Made by a program: the position numbers and the translations under genes
Shown: piece after piece, positions 26,851-36,358 of the stretch
How positions within the stretch are numbered: position 1 is the first letter of the stretch
Layout of the letters: each line of letters opens with the position of its first letter
NCBI GenBank assembly: GCA_024684085.1
Contig: JAIKXM010000027.1
Span: 39,298-103,297, forward strand
Direction of reading: 5' to 3'
Length of the DNA stretch: 64,000 nucleotides
Source of the DNA: Lachnospiraceae bacterium
GTDB lineage: Bacteria > Bacillota > Clostridia > Lachnospirales > Lachnospiraceae
Notes under the pieces: model-generated
Databases searched by the model: none
Told to the model about the DNA's origin: nothing
The model's input: the letters and a program-made list of their open reading frames with translations, nothing else

Positions 26851-27044
26851 TACAAGCATATGAGAGACTGCCGTTTCTTATCTGATCCGTTGGATGAATA
26901 ATCCCAAGCCGGAACGGTCAGAAGTATGAAGATAACGTGGTCTGTCTGCAGTTGGTTGTACCGATATACGGGGCGTTTTCAGACGGGGTTGTCATTAGCC
27001 GGAGAAGGTACAGCTGTTTATCTTACACGTTGGGGGTAAAAAAA

Positions 27045-29150
27045 ATGGATGTTAGTCAATATTTGGACATTTTCATCGATGAGACAAAAGAGCATCTTCA
27101 GAACTTAAACACCCAGATCCTTGAGCTCGAGCAGGAACCTGAGAATATGGATACTGTTAACGAGATCTTCCGTGCCGCTCACTCTCTTAAGGGTATGGCA
27201 GGAACAATGGGTTATAAGAGGATGCAGACCCTTACGCATGATATGGAGAATGTGTTCTCTGAGGTGCGAAACGGTGCTATTAAGGTTAATTCAGAGATAA
27301 TCGATACTATTTTCCAGTGTCTTGATGCTCTTGAAGAATACCTTGATACCATTCAGTCTACAGCAGATGAAGGTACTAATGATAACGAGAGTATTATTAA
27401 GGCTTTGAACGGATTCCTGGAAGCTTCCAAGGGCGGCGCGCCTGCAGCACCAGCTCCCGCACCTGCGGCCAAGGCTGAAGAGAAGGCTCCTGCCGAAGAG
27501 GCAGCAGCACCTGCAGATTCAGGCAAGGATAAGTGGAAGGATCTTAAGTTCGCCGATGAGCAGAACCATGTTATGACTGAAGCCAAGAAGCAGGGTAAGA
27601 GGATCGTCGGAATAACGGTGTATGTTCAGGAGTCATGTATACTTAAGGCCGCAAGAGCTTTTCTCGTATATAAGTCTCTTGAGGAGCTTGGCGAGATCAT
27701 CGTATCCAATCCTCCGGTACAGGATATCGAGGATGAGAAGTTCGATTACGACTTCAGTATGGTTATAATAACCGATTCGGATGTGGATAAGATCATCGCA
27801 GCTGCCAAGAACGTATCTGAGATTGCAGATGTAACCGGTGGAGAAGTTACCTTATCCGAGGCAGCAATTCAGGCTATGGAAGATAAGGCGGCAGACAAGG
27901 CAGCAGCCGTTAAGTCTGTTGAGAAGCAGCAGGGCGGTGTATCGGCAGCGGCCGAGAACGCAGCTAAGCCTGCTGAGAAGAAAAAGCCTGTTGTCAACAA
28001 GACAGTTCGTGTGGATATCGAGAAGCTCGATGATCTTATGAATCTCGTAAGTGAGCTTATCATTGCCAAGAACTCACTTGTATCGGCAGCTACTTCGAAG
28101 ACTTCAGACAAATCCAATAATGTTAATGAACATATTGAGTATCTTGAGAATGTGACCACCAACCTTCATGAATCGGTTATGAAGGTTCGAATGGTTCCTA
28201 TTGAGAGCGTTGTTAATAAGTTCCCTCGAATGATCAGAGACTTGCAGAAGAAGCTTGATAAGAAGATGGAACTATATATGTCGGGTGAAGAGACAGAACT
28301 TGACAGAACCGTTGTGGATGAGATTGGCGATCCTCTGATGCATCTGCTTCGTAACTCAGCTGACCATGGTATTGAGTCAGATGTTAACTTACGACTTCAG
28401 AGAGGTAAGCCGGAAGCAGGTTCTATCTTCCTTGATGCTTATCAGGACGGTAATAACGTTGTTATCGAGGTTAAGGATGACGGTAACGGAATCGATGTTG
28501 AAGCCGTTAAGAATAAGGCTATCGAAAGAGGTACCATCACAGAAGAGCAGGCAGCTGTTATGAGTGATAAGGAGATAATCAACCTCCTGTTCCTTCCCAG
28601 CTTCTCTACAGCCAAGCAGGTATCGGATATCTCCGGAAGAGGTGTTGGTCTTGACGTTGTTAAGAGCAAGATCGAATCACTTTCAGGTGAGGTAGAAGTA
28701 CGAAGCACATTGGGTGTTGGAAGTACATGGACTATCAGACTTCCTCTGACACTTGCTATTATTCAGTCACTGATGGTTACCATCGGCGGTGAGAAGTACG
28801 CTATTCCTCTCGGTAATATTCAGACTATCGAGAATATCGGAGTTGATGAGGTTAAGACCGTACAGCAGAAGGAAGTTATCAACTTAAGAGGAACCATTAT
28901 CCCTATCGTAAGACTCGGCGAAGTACTTGGATGCCAGTCTGCCAAGGAACCTGAAGAGGATCTTTTGGTTGTTATCGTTAAGAAGGGTGATAAGATGGCA
29001 GGTCTTGTGATCGATGAACTTACAGGCCAGCAGGAGATCGTTATCAAGTCACTCGGTAAATACATCACTAAGAGCAAGCTGATCAGCGGCGCGACCATTC
29101 TCGGTAACGGTGAGGTTGCACTGATTGTAGATCCAAATGCTTTAATTTAG
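27045..29150 (+). CDS. cheA: Chemotaxis histidine kinase CheA
   Basis: Central kinase that phosphorylates CheY and is controlled by receptors through CheW. The HPt domain carries the phosphorylated His at residue 46 (AAHSLKGMAG). An Ala/Pro-rich linker (about 127-160) leads to a P2-like domain, then dimerisation helices. The ATPase domain has HLLRNSADHGIE, DDGNGID and GRGVGLDVV, and a C-terminal CheW-like domain follows. The ATG at 27045 gives 701 residues, and GGGGGT lies upstream; the longer open frame from 26937 has no ribosome site. Confidence 0.97.
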   Translation: MDVSQYLDIFIDETKEHLQNLNTQILELEQEPENMDTVNEIFRAAHSLKGMAGTMGYKRMQTLTHDMENVFSEVRNGAIKVNSEIIDTIFQCLDALEEYLDTIQSTADEGTNDNESIIKALNGFLEASKGGAPAAPAPAPAAKAEEKAPAEEAAAPADSGKDKWKDLKFADEQNHVMTEAKKQGKRIVGITVYVQESCILKAARAFLVYKSLEELGEIIVSNPPVQDIEDEKFDYDFSMVIITDSDVDKIIAAAKNVSEIADVTGGEVTLSEAAIQAMEDKAADKAAAVKSVEKQQGGVSAAAENAAKPAEKKKPVVNKTVRVDIEKLDDLMNLVSELIIAKNSLVSAATSKTSDKSNNVNEHIEYLENVTTNLHESVMKVRMVPIESVVNKFPRMIRDLQKKLDKKMELYMSGEETELDRTVVDEIGDPLMHLLRNSADHGIESDVNLRLQRGKPEAGSIFLDAYQDGNNVVIEVKDDGNGIDVEAVKNKAIERGTITEEQAAVMSDKEIINLLFLPSFSTAKQVSDISGRGVGLDVVKSKIESLSGEVEVRSTLGVGSTWTIRLPLTLAIIQSLMVTIGGEKYAIPLGNIQTIENIGVDEVKTVQQKEVINLRGTIIPIVRLGEVLGCQSAKEPEEDLLVVIVKKGDKMAGLVIDELTGQQEIVIKSLGKYITKSKLISGATILGNGEVALIVDPNALI

Positions 29151-29163
29151 GAGGGATACCAAA

Positions 29164-29628
29164 ATGGACGAAGTTAAAGTTAATCAAGGACCCGTTCAAT
29201 ATATTAAAGTACAGTTAGACAAGGAGCTCTATGGTGTTGATATAGACATAATCGATAATATCGTAAGACCTCAGAATGTTACAAGAGTTCCTAATGTACC
29301 GGAGTATATTAAGGGCGTTATCAATATCAGAGGTGAGATCGTTCCCATTATGAGCATAAGGCTTAAGATGGATCTTCCCGAAGACGAGATCACCAAGAAT
29401 ACACGTTTTATAATCATTAAGACAGAGCAATACGGCAAGATCGGTATGATCGTTGACTGTGTTAAGGAAGTTATCACTCTGGAATCGAGTGATATTGAAC
29501 CTATCAATCACAGCAGCAAGGATGCCGGCGTTCAGTATGTTACTGCAGTTGGTAAGACAGGTGATACGCTGGTGAGCCTTCTTGATATTAATGCCGTGTT
29601 GCTTGATAAAAATGCTAAGGAGGAATAA
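29164..29628 (+). CDS. cheW: Chemotaxis coupling protein CheW
   Basis: Scaffold linking chemoreceptors to CheA. The 154-residue product is one CheW domain with YGVDIDIIDNIVRPQNVTRV and the hallmark VPEYIKGVINIRGEIVPIM. The C-terminal part holds MIVDCVKEVITLESSDIEP. ATG 29164 follows AGGAGGG. It sits 13 bp after cheA, so the two are coexpressed. Confidence 0.96.
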   Translation: MDEVKVNQGPVQYIKVQLDKELYGVDIDIIDNIVRPQNVTRVPNVPEYIKGVINIRGEIVPIMSIRLKMDLPEDEITKNTRFIIIKTEQYGKIGMIVDCVKEVITLESSDIEPINHSSKDAGVQYVTAVGKTGDTLVSLLDINAVLLDKNAKEE

Positions 29629-29632
29629 GTTC

Positions 29633-30247
29633 ATGAGTGATTTATCATTGGAACGCATTTCTACCGATTACTTTGATGTTCTTAAGGAATTGGGCAATAT
29701 TGGTGCCGGCAATGCGACGACCGCTTTGGCATCAATGCTTCAGTGCAAGATAGATATGAAGGTTCCCCAGGTTAGGATGCTTGAGTTCAGAGAACTCGGA
29801 GCGCTCCTCGGCGGTGAAGAGACCGAGCTCTGTGCAGCATATCTCGGTGTTGAAGGTGATATAACAGGAAGTATCATGTTCCTTGTTAAAAAAGAGATAG
29901 GACTTCATCTTGTTAAGAAGCTTATGGGTGATATGGCCGGTGATGACTTCGGGGAGATGGAGATGTCTGCATTTAAAGAGATATCCAATATCATCACAGG
30001 ATCTTATCTTAATGCGCTTTCTTCTATGACGAACCTGTGTATATATCCTACAGTTCCGTCGTTGTCTATAGATATGGCAGGGGCAATACTTAGCGTGCCT
30101 GCTGTTGAGTTCGGCATCATAGGCGATAAGATCCTTCTGATACAGTCACAGATATCGGATGAAGTTGATATTGACGGTTTCTTCATCATGGTTCCGGATA
30201 TGGAATCATATGAGAGAATATTAACGTCGCTGGGTATTCAGGTATAG
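29633..30247 (+). CDS. cheC: CheY-P phosphatase CheC
   Basis: Dephosphorylates CheY-P and partners with CheD. The 204-residue product has both phosphatase motifs (KELGNIGAGNATTALASML and KEISNIITGSYLNALSSM), each with the E-x2-N pair, so both sites look intact. The ATG at 29633 is chosen because AAGGAGG overlaps the cheW stop just upstream. The frame extends back to 29582 inside cheW without a start signal. Confidence 0.95.
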   Translation: MSDLSLERISTDYFDVLKELGNIGAGNATTALASMLQCKIDMKVPQVRMLEFRELGALLGGEETELCAAYLGVEGDITGSIMFLVKKEIGLHLVKKLMGDMAGDDFGEMEMSAFKEISNIITGSYLNALSSMTNLCIYPTVPSLSIDMAGAILSVPAVEFGIIGDKILLIQSQISDEVDIDGFFIMVPDMESYERILTSLGIQV

Positions 30248-30261
30248 TATAGGAGTAAATA

Positions 30262-30741
30262 ATGGAAATTAAGGTTGGAATGGCAGATATGAATGTCTGT
30301 TCAAGCCCTGATAGCATAATTACTCTTGGACTTGGATCATGCGTTGGGGTGATCCTATATGACCCGGTAAGTAAACACAGCGGTATGGTGCATGTGATGC
30401 TACCGGATTCGACAGTTATATCGAATAATTCAAATGTGGCTAAATTTGCCGATACGGGTATTGAAGAGTTATTAAAAAGAGTAATTGCTCTGGGAGCTGA
30501 CAGAGATAAACTAATAGCCAAAATAGCCGGCGGTGCTCAGATGTTCTCTTTAGGCGGTGCCAAGTCTGCGATCAAGGTCGGAGAACGTAATGTGGAAGCC
30601 GTCAAGAAGAAGCTACAGGAACTTGGTATCAGGTTAGTGGCGGAAGATACCGGAGGAAATTGCGGTCGTACCGTTACTTTCTTCCCGGAGACCGGCGATT
30701 ATCTGATCAAGACCATCGGTAAGGAACCTGTGACGATCTGA
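30262..30741 (+). CDS. cheD: Chemoreceptor glutamine deamidase CheD
   Basis: Deamidates receptor glutamines and activates CheC. The 159-residue product has the catalytic Cys in LGLGSCVGVILYDP, the His in GMVHVMLP and a conserved Thr in ADTGIEELL, plus the KIAGGAQMF motif. It follows cheC directly, the usual pair. ATG 30262 with AGGAG upstream. Confidence 0.96.
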   Translation: MEIKVGMADMNVCSSPDSIITLGLGSCVGVILYDPVSKHSGMVHVMLPDSTVISNNSNVAKFADTGIEELLKRVIALGADRDKLIAKIAGGAQMFSLGGAKSAIKVGERNVEAVKKKLQELGIRLVAEDTGGNCGRTVTFFPETGDYLIKTIGKEPVTI

Positions 30742-30779
30742 TGCGTCAGGGCAAAATGTTATGTTATTAAGGAAAAAAG

Positions 30780-31136
30780 ATGAATAAGAAGTTGAAATTG
30801 CTGCCGCTTTTTGTAATGCTGCTGGCAGGCCTTCTGACCGGTATAATAACATTTGTTATGCATTATGACGGTCTCCGTCGTACATGGATACTGGTCGGCG
30901 TACTGCTTGGTTTCTATATCATAGGTCTGATACTTCAGAAGATCATTGAGAGATTCGAGAGACAGATCGCAGATGAGGAGGCCAAGAAGGCTGAAGAAGA
31001 AGGCAAGGTAGTAGAGAAAGAAGAAGCGGTCATCAGTGATGAAGAAGAAGGAAGTGTAGATCCTTCGGAAAGAGCAATGAGGGCGCTTAATGCCGCAAGT
31101 GCAGCCTTCGATGACGGAGGCAATGGCGCAATTTAG
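30780..31136 (+). CDS. Small membrane protein of unknown function
   Basis: A 118-residue protein with two membrane helices (about 7-27 and 36-57), then a very acidic and lysine-rich cytoplasmic tail that ends in SERAMRALNAASAAFDDGG. I do not recognise the family. It lies between cheD and the sigma factor gene, and ATG 30780 follows AAGGAAAAAAG. A role in motility is suggested only by its place in the operon. Confidence 0.75.
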   Translation: MNKKLKLLPLFVMLLAGLLTGIITFVMHYDGLRRTWILVGVLLGFYIIGLILQKIIERFERQIADEEAKKAEEEGKVVEKEEAVISDEEEGSVDPSERAMRALNAASAAFDDGGNGAI

Positions 31137-31284
31137 AGTAACGGTTGGGGTATCTGATATCGTTACCGGGGTTGCCGCAGACGGCAACTGATCAATAGGC
31201 TAATGGGGGCGGTCGCAGAAGCGGATAGTGGCTTCTGCGGCTGCATATGCCGTAAAAGACTATAGGATAAGGGCGGGTAGACTA

Positions 31285-32046
31285 ATGGATGAAGCCGGAA
31301 GAGCACTTCTGTGGAAGGATTATAACAGATTAAAAAGTGCTGACCTAAGAGAAAAGCTTATATTGGAATATGCTCCGCTTGTTAAGATCGTAGCCGGTCG
31401 TCTCAGTATGTATTTGGGGTATAATGTTGAATATGAGGATCTGTGCAGTTATGGTATCTTCGGATTGATCGATGCCATAGACAAGTATGATCTGAATATG
31501 CAGAATAAGTTCGAGACATATGCATCTCTGAGGATCAGAGGTGAGATACTGGATCAGATCCGTAAGATGGACTGGATACCAAGATCGGTAAGACAAAAGC
31601 AGAGACAGATAGATGCAGCCTGCAGAGAATTTGAAGAGGAACACGGAAGGGCTGCTTCGGATGCGGAACTGGCAGCCAAGCTCGGTGTCAGTGAAGATGA
31701 ATACATGGGATGGCAGACTCAGCTTAAGGTGACCAATGTGATCTCTCTTGATGAGTTCATGGAAGCCGGAAGTGATATTCCGAACGGAAGGTCAACCTCC
31801 TCATGTTTTGACATGCCCGAATCCGCTTATGAGAAGGAAGAGTTAAAGGCGACTCTTGTGGAAGCACTGGATCTGCTCACAGAGAAGGAAAGGCTTGTCG
31901 TTGAGCTCTACTATTACGAAGAGCTTACGCTTAAGGAGATCAGTGCGGTAATGGAAGTGTCTGAGTCGAGAGTATCCCAGCTCCATACCAAGGCGCTGTC
32001 AAGGATGAAAGATAAAATGGGAAGGTATATGGGAATTCTGAAGTAG
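31285..32046 (+). CDS. fliA: Flagellar sigma factor (sigma-28, FliA/SigD)
   Basis: Directs RNA polymerase to late flagellar and chemotaxis promoters. Region 2 is clear (LVKIVAGRLSMYLGYNVEYE, YGIFGLIDAIDKYD and ASLRIRGEILDQIRKMDWIP). Region 3 follows, and region 4 has the helix-turn-helix TLKEISAVMEVSESRVSQLH. The ATG at 31285 gives 253 residues, close to B. subtilis SigD. The frame is also open from GTG 31228, so the exact start is uncertain. It is placed late in the operon, as in Bacillus. Confidence 0.95.
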   Translation: MDEAGRALLWKDYNRLKSADLREKLILEYAPLVKIVAGRLSMYLGYNVEYEDLCSYGIFGLIDAIDKYDLNMQNKFETYASLRIRGEILDQIRKMDWIPRSVRQKQRQIDAACREFEEEHGRAASDAELAAKLGVSEDEYMGWQTQLKVTNVISLDEFMEAGSDIPNGRSTSSCFDMPESAYEKEELKATLVEALDLLTEKERLVVELYYYEELTLKEISAVMEVSESRVSQLHTKALSRMKDKMGRYMGILK

Positions 32047-32081
32047 ACCCAGTCGCTTCATTTTTTTCCGGAGGTAGTTGT

Positions 32082-33671
32082 ATGAATGCTGCTTTTCAGC
32101 TGATATGCGGTGAAAATAGTACGAAACTAAAGTTAACACCGGCCACGGACGGAGGCGAAGATCTTAAGATCGCCGAAGTGGTGGATTATCTGAATAATAT
32201 CAGGTGTAATTTTGAACTTCCCACTTTGAGTGCGGCTGTTTCTACGCTTACTGAAGAGACCGTGCTCGAGATAAATAACAATAAGATGTTGCCTGTCAGA
32301 GAGGCAATGCTGATGGAGCTACGAGATGAGAATATGACCTGCGTAGCTCGTTTTATGCCGCCGTCCGATACCGGCGAGCTGATGGATATGAATGAGATAC
32401 TTAATGATCTTAATTACAAAGGCGTTAAGTTCGGAATAGATGAGGATGCGATAAACGGATTCTTAAGAAACAGGGAATACTTCAAGGAATACGTATTTGC
32501 CAAAGGCAAGGAACCTGTTCAGGGAAGTGATGCTTATATTGATTATCACTTCAATACGGATCTGAAGGCCAGGCCGACGTTGAAAGAAGACGGAAGCGTG
32601 GATTTCTTCAACCTTAATATCATCAATCATGTTGAGGAGGGAGAATGCCTGGCAACACTGCACAGGGAACAGCCCGGTATTAGCGGTTGTGATGTCCTCG
32701 GGGGCAGGATCAAGCCGAGAGATGTACGACGAATGGTATTGAAGTTCGGTAGGAATATAGATATCTCGGAAGATATGAATGAGATATTTGCTACCTGCAG
32801 CGGACATGTCAATCTATTTGACGGAAGAGTATTTGTGTCGAATGTTATGGAAGTGGAAGATGTCAATACATCCACAGGTAACATTGAATATGACGGTAAT
32901 GTACAGGTGAACGGCAATGTTGCCACTAATTTCTCAATTAAGGCTAAGGGTAATGTTGAGGTCAGAGGCGTTGTTGAGGGCGCTGAGATCGAGGCCGGAG
33001 GTAATATTACCATCGCACGTGGCATGAACGGGATGAGCCGTGGAAGGCTTAAGGCCGGTGGCAATATAATCGCACAGTTTATTGAGAATTCTTTTGTGGA
33101 TGCGGGCGGTTATGTTGAATCCGGTTCCATAATGCACAGTGAAGTGCTGGCAGGAACAGAGATACACGTTAACGGAAAAAGAGGATTCATCTCCGGCGGT
33201 AAGGTATCTGCGACAACTCTTGTTGAGGCCAAGATCCTCGGATCGGATATGGGAACAGAGACTTTGGTCGAGATCGGTATAAGTCCCGCTGTTAAGAGAC
33301 GCCATAAGGAACTTGAAGGCCTGATCGCCGCCAATGATAAGACGATCAACAGAGCCATTCCCATTATGGAAGCGGCTAAGGAGAAGATCGTCGCCGGCAG
33401 GGAGATGAGTGAAGAGCAGGTGGATAATCTGAAAGGTCTTGTCCAGCTGGTAAAAGAGAAGAAGAAGGAACAGCGTTCGCTTAAGGAGGAACTTGAGACA
33501 CTTACGGAATTGCTCAGTGATGAGAAGCAGGCTGCGGTGGTCGTGCAGGATGCGGTTTATCCCGGTGTCAAGATAGCTATCTCGGATGTCTCCAAGATCA
33601 TCAAGGAACCTGTAAGATATTGCAGATTCATTAAAGACAGGGGAGATGTCAGAATGGTAGGCATGATCTAA
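32082..33671 (+). CDS. FapA/DUF342 family protein
   Basis: A 529-residue cytoplasmic protein of the flagellar-assembly-protein-A (DUF342) family. An N-terminal domain (about 1-170) leads into a beta-solenoid (about 240-400). Its short repeats are of the kind GNVEVRGVVEGAEIEAGGNI and GGKVSATTLVEAKILGS. A coiled coil lies at about 405-480. The role of the family is not well established; it occurs in flagellar operons and elsewhere. ATG 32082 follows CCGGAGG. Confidence 0.88.
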   Translation: MNAAFQLICGENSTKLKLTPATDGGEDLKIAEVVDYLNNIRCNFELPTLSAAVSTLTEETVLEINNNKMLPVREAMLMELRDENMTCVARFMPPSDTGELMDMNEILNDLNYKGVKFGIDEDAINGFLRNREYFKEYVFAKGKEPVQGSDAYIDYHFNTDLKARPTLKEDGSVDFFNLNIINHVEEGECLATLHREQPGISGCDVLGGRIKPRDVRRMVLKFGRNIDISEDMNEIFATCSGHVNLFDGRVFVSNVMEVEDVNTSTGNIEYDGNVQVNGNVATNFSIKAKGNVEVRGVVEGAEIEAGGNITIARGMNGMSRGRLKAGGNIIAQFIENSFVDAGGYVESGSIMHSEVLAGTEIHVNGKRGFISGGKVSATTLVEAKILGSDMGTETLVEIGISPAVKRRHKELEGLIAANDKTINRAIPIMEAAKEKIVAGREMSEEQVDNLKGLVQLVKEKKKEQRSLKEELETLTELLSDEKQAAVVVQDAVYPGVKIAISDVSKIIKEPVRYCRFIKDRGDVRMVGMI

Positions 33672-33695
33672 TGTTATGGAAAGAGGGGATGATAT

Positions 33696-34013
33696 ATGCC
33701 GATTGGAAATGTTGAATTAAACAGCGCTATGACCGGTATACAGGATTATACCAGTATGCGGCATAATGAGCAGTCGCGTCCGATGCTTCAGCAGTCGGTG
33801 CTTCAGGATCAGAATAAGCAGGAAGTGAATGATAAGCTTACGAATGTTCATGAGGCGGACAATGCCGACAGGAATAATAAGAAGTTCGATGCCAGAGATA
33901 AGGGGAGCAATGAATATCACGGCAACGGCGGGCGTGATCGCAAGAAGAAGGAAAAAGAGAAAGACGGTAAGGTGGTACCTAAGAAGCTGACTTCTTTTGA
34001 TATGAAGATATAA
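33696..34013 (+). CDS. Small hydrophilic protein of unknown function
   Basis: A 105-residue protein, probably largely disordered. The first half is Gln/Asn-rich and the second half is dominated by Lys, Arg, Asp and Gly, ending KKLTSFDMKI. There is no membrane helix or signal peptide, and I recognise no domain. The clear ribosome site (AGAGGGG), the ATG at 33696 and tight spacing to the FapA gene support a real gene. Confidence 0.7.
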   Translation: MPIGNVELNSAMTGIQDYTSMRHNEQSRPMLQQSVLQDQNKQEVNDKLTNVHEADNADRNNKKFDARDKGSNEYHGNGGRDRKKKEKEKDGKVVPKKLTSFDMKI

Positions 34014-34143
34014 TAAATGACAGGACGACGATTAAAGTGTATAATGCATAGGTAGACGATTATTTGAAGGCTTGAGTAGACGGCTGTATCAGACGTGGAC
34101 GATAGCCTTTCATATTGTGATTTTGGCATTAAAGGTGGAGATA

Positions 34144-35004
34144 ATGACAGCGGCAGAAGGTATTATTTTAGTTATAGGTATTGTTCTTTTTGTGATCAGT
34201 TTTATCATTCCTTCAAGGAAGGAAGGCGACGGCGTTGTTGATAAGGCGGCAGCAGAGAAGGCTGCGAAGGACGCGGTTGCCAGAGAACTTAGCAAGTTCA
34301 GGAATGATATTCAGGAATCCGGTGAGGACAGCATCAACGAGAATCGTGACAAGATGGAGCGTATGTTAGATCGACTTACCAATGAGAAGATGATGGCGAT
34401 CAACGAGTATTCCGATACTGTTCTTGAGCAGATCCATAAGGATCATGAGGAGGCGATGTTCCTGTATGACATGCTTAACAATAAGCAGGCGCAGGTCAAG
34501 AATACAGCCGCAGAGCTTGGCGAGATAGAGAAGCGCGTTAATGCGACCGTTAAGAATGCCGAAAGCGCTGCAACGGAAGCTCAGCCTGTAAAAACATCGG
34601 CAACTCAGGTTGTTCAGAGCGAAGATACGTCAGGCGCTGCAGATTCATCAAATACTTCGGCATCAGCTGACGGAGTTGGCGATCAGGAACAGGCTAAGGC
34701 TAAGAAGGGAACAGGCGCTTCCAAGAGCAGACGTAAGAGCGAGGATAAGACTAAGGAGAAGGTATTTGAAGCCTTTAATCCCGAGAGAGTAGAGATCAAT
34801 AAAGAGATCCCTGTAGGTGTGACTTATGATTCGACACCTGTTGAGATGATGTTCCAGCCTATAGATACAGGCGTTAATAATAATGAGAAGATAATGGAAC
34901 TCCATAAGGCAGGCAAGTCCAAGATGGCTATCGCTAAAGAATTGGGTCTTGGCGTGGGAGAAGTACAGCTGGTATTGGATATTAATAAGGCTCAGGGAGT
35001 ATAG
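34144..35004 (+). CDS. SwrB-like membrane protein with C-terminal HTH-like motif
   Basis: A 286-residue protein with one N-terminal membrane helix (about 7-24) and a long coiled coil (about 40-145). A low-complexity Ala/Ser/Thr linker follows, and a C-terminal helical motif KAGKSKMAIAKELGLGVGEV resembles a helix-turn-helix. Architecture and place shortly after the sigma factor match SwrB (YlxL) of B. subtilis, which promotes assembly of the flagellar export gate. The equivalence is inferred. ATG 34144 with AAAGGTGGAG upstream; the longer open frame from 34072 lacks a signal. Confidence 0.65.
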   Translation: MTAAEGIILVIGIVLFVISFIIPSRKEGDGVVDKAAAEKAAKDAVARELSKFRNDIQESGEDSINENRDKMERMLDRLTNEKMMAINEYSDTVLEQIHKDHEEAMFLYDMLNNKQAQVKNTAAELGEIEKRVNATVKNAESAATEAQPVKTSATQVVQSEDTSGAADSSNTSASADGVGDQEQAKAKKGTGASKSRRKSEDKTKEKVFEAFNPERVEINKEIPVGVTYDSTPVEMMFQPIDTGVNNNEKIMELHKAGKSKMAIAKELGLGVGEVQLVLDINKAQGV

Positions 35005-35006
35005 AG

Positions 35007-35657
35007 ATGAAGTTGAGATATTATCTTCGTGGAATAGGAATAGGTATTATTGTAAGCACTGCGATATGTATATGTGCTTCTGTCAGGGATAATAAGATGT
35101 CGGATGAAGAGGTCATGGCAAGAGCAAGAGAACTTGGCATGACTGAGGAAGCGGTTTACTTAAGCGATGCCGCCGGAGGATCGGAAGCTGATGAGACTGC
35201 TTACAGCGAGGCTTTCAGTGAGTCGGAAGATGAAACTGTTTCTGAAGAGGTTATGACAGAGACTGAATCTGATGAAGAGGCAGTGACGGAAGAAACGCCG
35301 GAAGTTGAAAGTGATGCTGGGGTTATTGAATCTTCTGAGGCAGAGGAAATTGTTGAAGAAGAGAGTCAGCCGGCAGAGGAACCTGTCAGTGAGGTTAAGC
35401 CGGATGGTGATTCGGAAGGTAACGTTGCAGGAGGAGTATCCGGTGAAGAATATGTTGTTCTTGTGATAGAGAAGGGTAACGGATCGGATACTGTGGCGCG
35501 TAAGCTCTATGATCTGGGACTTATATCGGATGCGGCGGCATATGATAAGTTTTTATGCAGGAACGGTTATGACAGGAGGATCGCTTCGGGTACTCACGAG
35601 ATACCTAAGGGAGCGAGCGATGAGATGATAGCCGAGATAATCTGCAGCAGGAGATAG
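35007..35657 (+). CDS. Membrane protein with C-terminal MltG-N (YceG)-like domain
   Basis: A 216-residue protein with one membrane helix (about 9-27), a long Glu/Ser-rich acidic linker (about 30-145) and a C-terminal domain. That domain (VLVIEKGNGSDTVARKLYDL, then SGTHEIPKGASDEMIAEIIC) resembles the LysM-like N-terminal region of the transglycosylase MltG. The catalytic MltG domain is absent. It starts 2 bases after the previous stop and is probably the last gene of the operon. A cell-wall contact role is inferred. Confidence 0.7.
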   Translation: MKLRYYLRGIGIGIIVSTAICICASVRDNKMSDEEVMARARELGMTEEAVYLSDAAGGSEADETAYSEAFSESEDETVSEEVMTETESDEEAVTEETPEVESDAGVIESSEAEEIVEEESQPAEEPVSEVKPDGDSEGNVAGGVSGEEYVVLVIEKGNGSDTVARKLYDLGLISDAAAYDKFLCRNGYDRRIASGTHEIPKGASDEMIAEIICSRR

Positions 35658-35784
35658 ATTCTGGATAGATGATAGATCCCGGACAGGAGTCGGATTAGGA
35701 TTATTAGACTGGTGCCGGGCAGGAGTCCATTCCGTAGCAACAGATGGATTAGGAACGGAAGCTAGCCCAGAGAGACATAGAAAT

Positions 35785-35821
35785 AGAAGAGGCAGGATCA
35801 TAATAAGATCCTGCCTCTTCT
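35785..35821. terminator. Convergent terminator hairpin
   Basis: A perfect 15-bp stem (AGAAGAGGCAGGATC with its complement) around a 7-base loop. It lies between the end of the plus-strand operon and the end of the minus-strand regulator pair, so it can serve both directions, although U-tracts on either side are poor. The 100 bp before it hold no gene. Confidence 0.75.
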
Positions 35822-35898
35822 GCATGTAAGAATTTATGAGGGATTAGGAACTCTTCACCCTTTTGAGGATAAAGAGGATATCACATTCTTACATCCCC

Positions 35899-36255
35899 TT
35901 ATACAAAACGATTGATTACTTTGATAACATCTTCAGGCTCAAACGGCTTCTGAAGGAAATCACTTGCCCCCGACTTAAGAGCTTCCATAACTTTGCTCTT
36001 CTGACCTGCTGCGCTGACCATGACAACAGTTATGTTCGGATAAGTCTCCTTGATCTTAACAAGAGCCTCAAGTCCGTCCATTACAGGCATTGTAATATCA
36101 AGAGTTATGATATCGGGCTCAAATCTCTCGAGGAGAAGAAGAGCTTCCTTGCCGTTGCCTGCATCGGCTATCACCTCGTGACCTGCATCTGTAAGTGTAC
36201 TAGTTAATATTTTACGTAGGATTCTTGAATCATCTACAATCATTACCTTTGCCAT
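35899..36255 (-). CDS. CheY-like response regulator
   Basis: A 118-residue receiver domain with D8/D9, phosphorylation site D53 (ITLDITMPVMDG), Ser/Ala in VVMVSAAGQ and the Lys of FLQKPFEP. It has no output domain. It differs clearly from the CheY inside the fla operon. It lies downstream of a CheX-type phosphatase gene on the same strand with a strong AGGAGG, and repeat C lies between them. The pair probably forms a phosphorylation/dephosphorylation module, perhaps a second motility input or phosphate sink. Confidence 0.93.
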   Translation of the reverse strand: MAKVMIVDDSRILRKILTSTLTDAGHEVIADAGNGKEALLLLERFEPDIITLDITMPVMDGLEALVKIKETYPNITVVMVSAAGQKSKVMEALKSGASDFLQKPFEPEDVIKVINRFV

Positions 36256-36300
36256 GTTAATAACCTCCTAATAATCGAATGATTATATTATTCTTAAAGC

Positions 36301-36358
36301 TGTCGGATGTCCGTTTTTGTAATGCCGTGCAGAAGACGCACGATAACAAAAATGGCTC
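36301..36358 (-). repeat. Repeat family C, single copy
   Basis: Read on the minus strand, it starts directly after the stop of the CheX-like gene. It matches the units between rpsB and tsf: a T-run arm, CGTGCGTC, TGCACGGCATTACAAAAA and GGACATCCGACA. It occupies most of the gap before the CheY-like gene. Confidence 0.8.
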
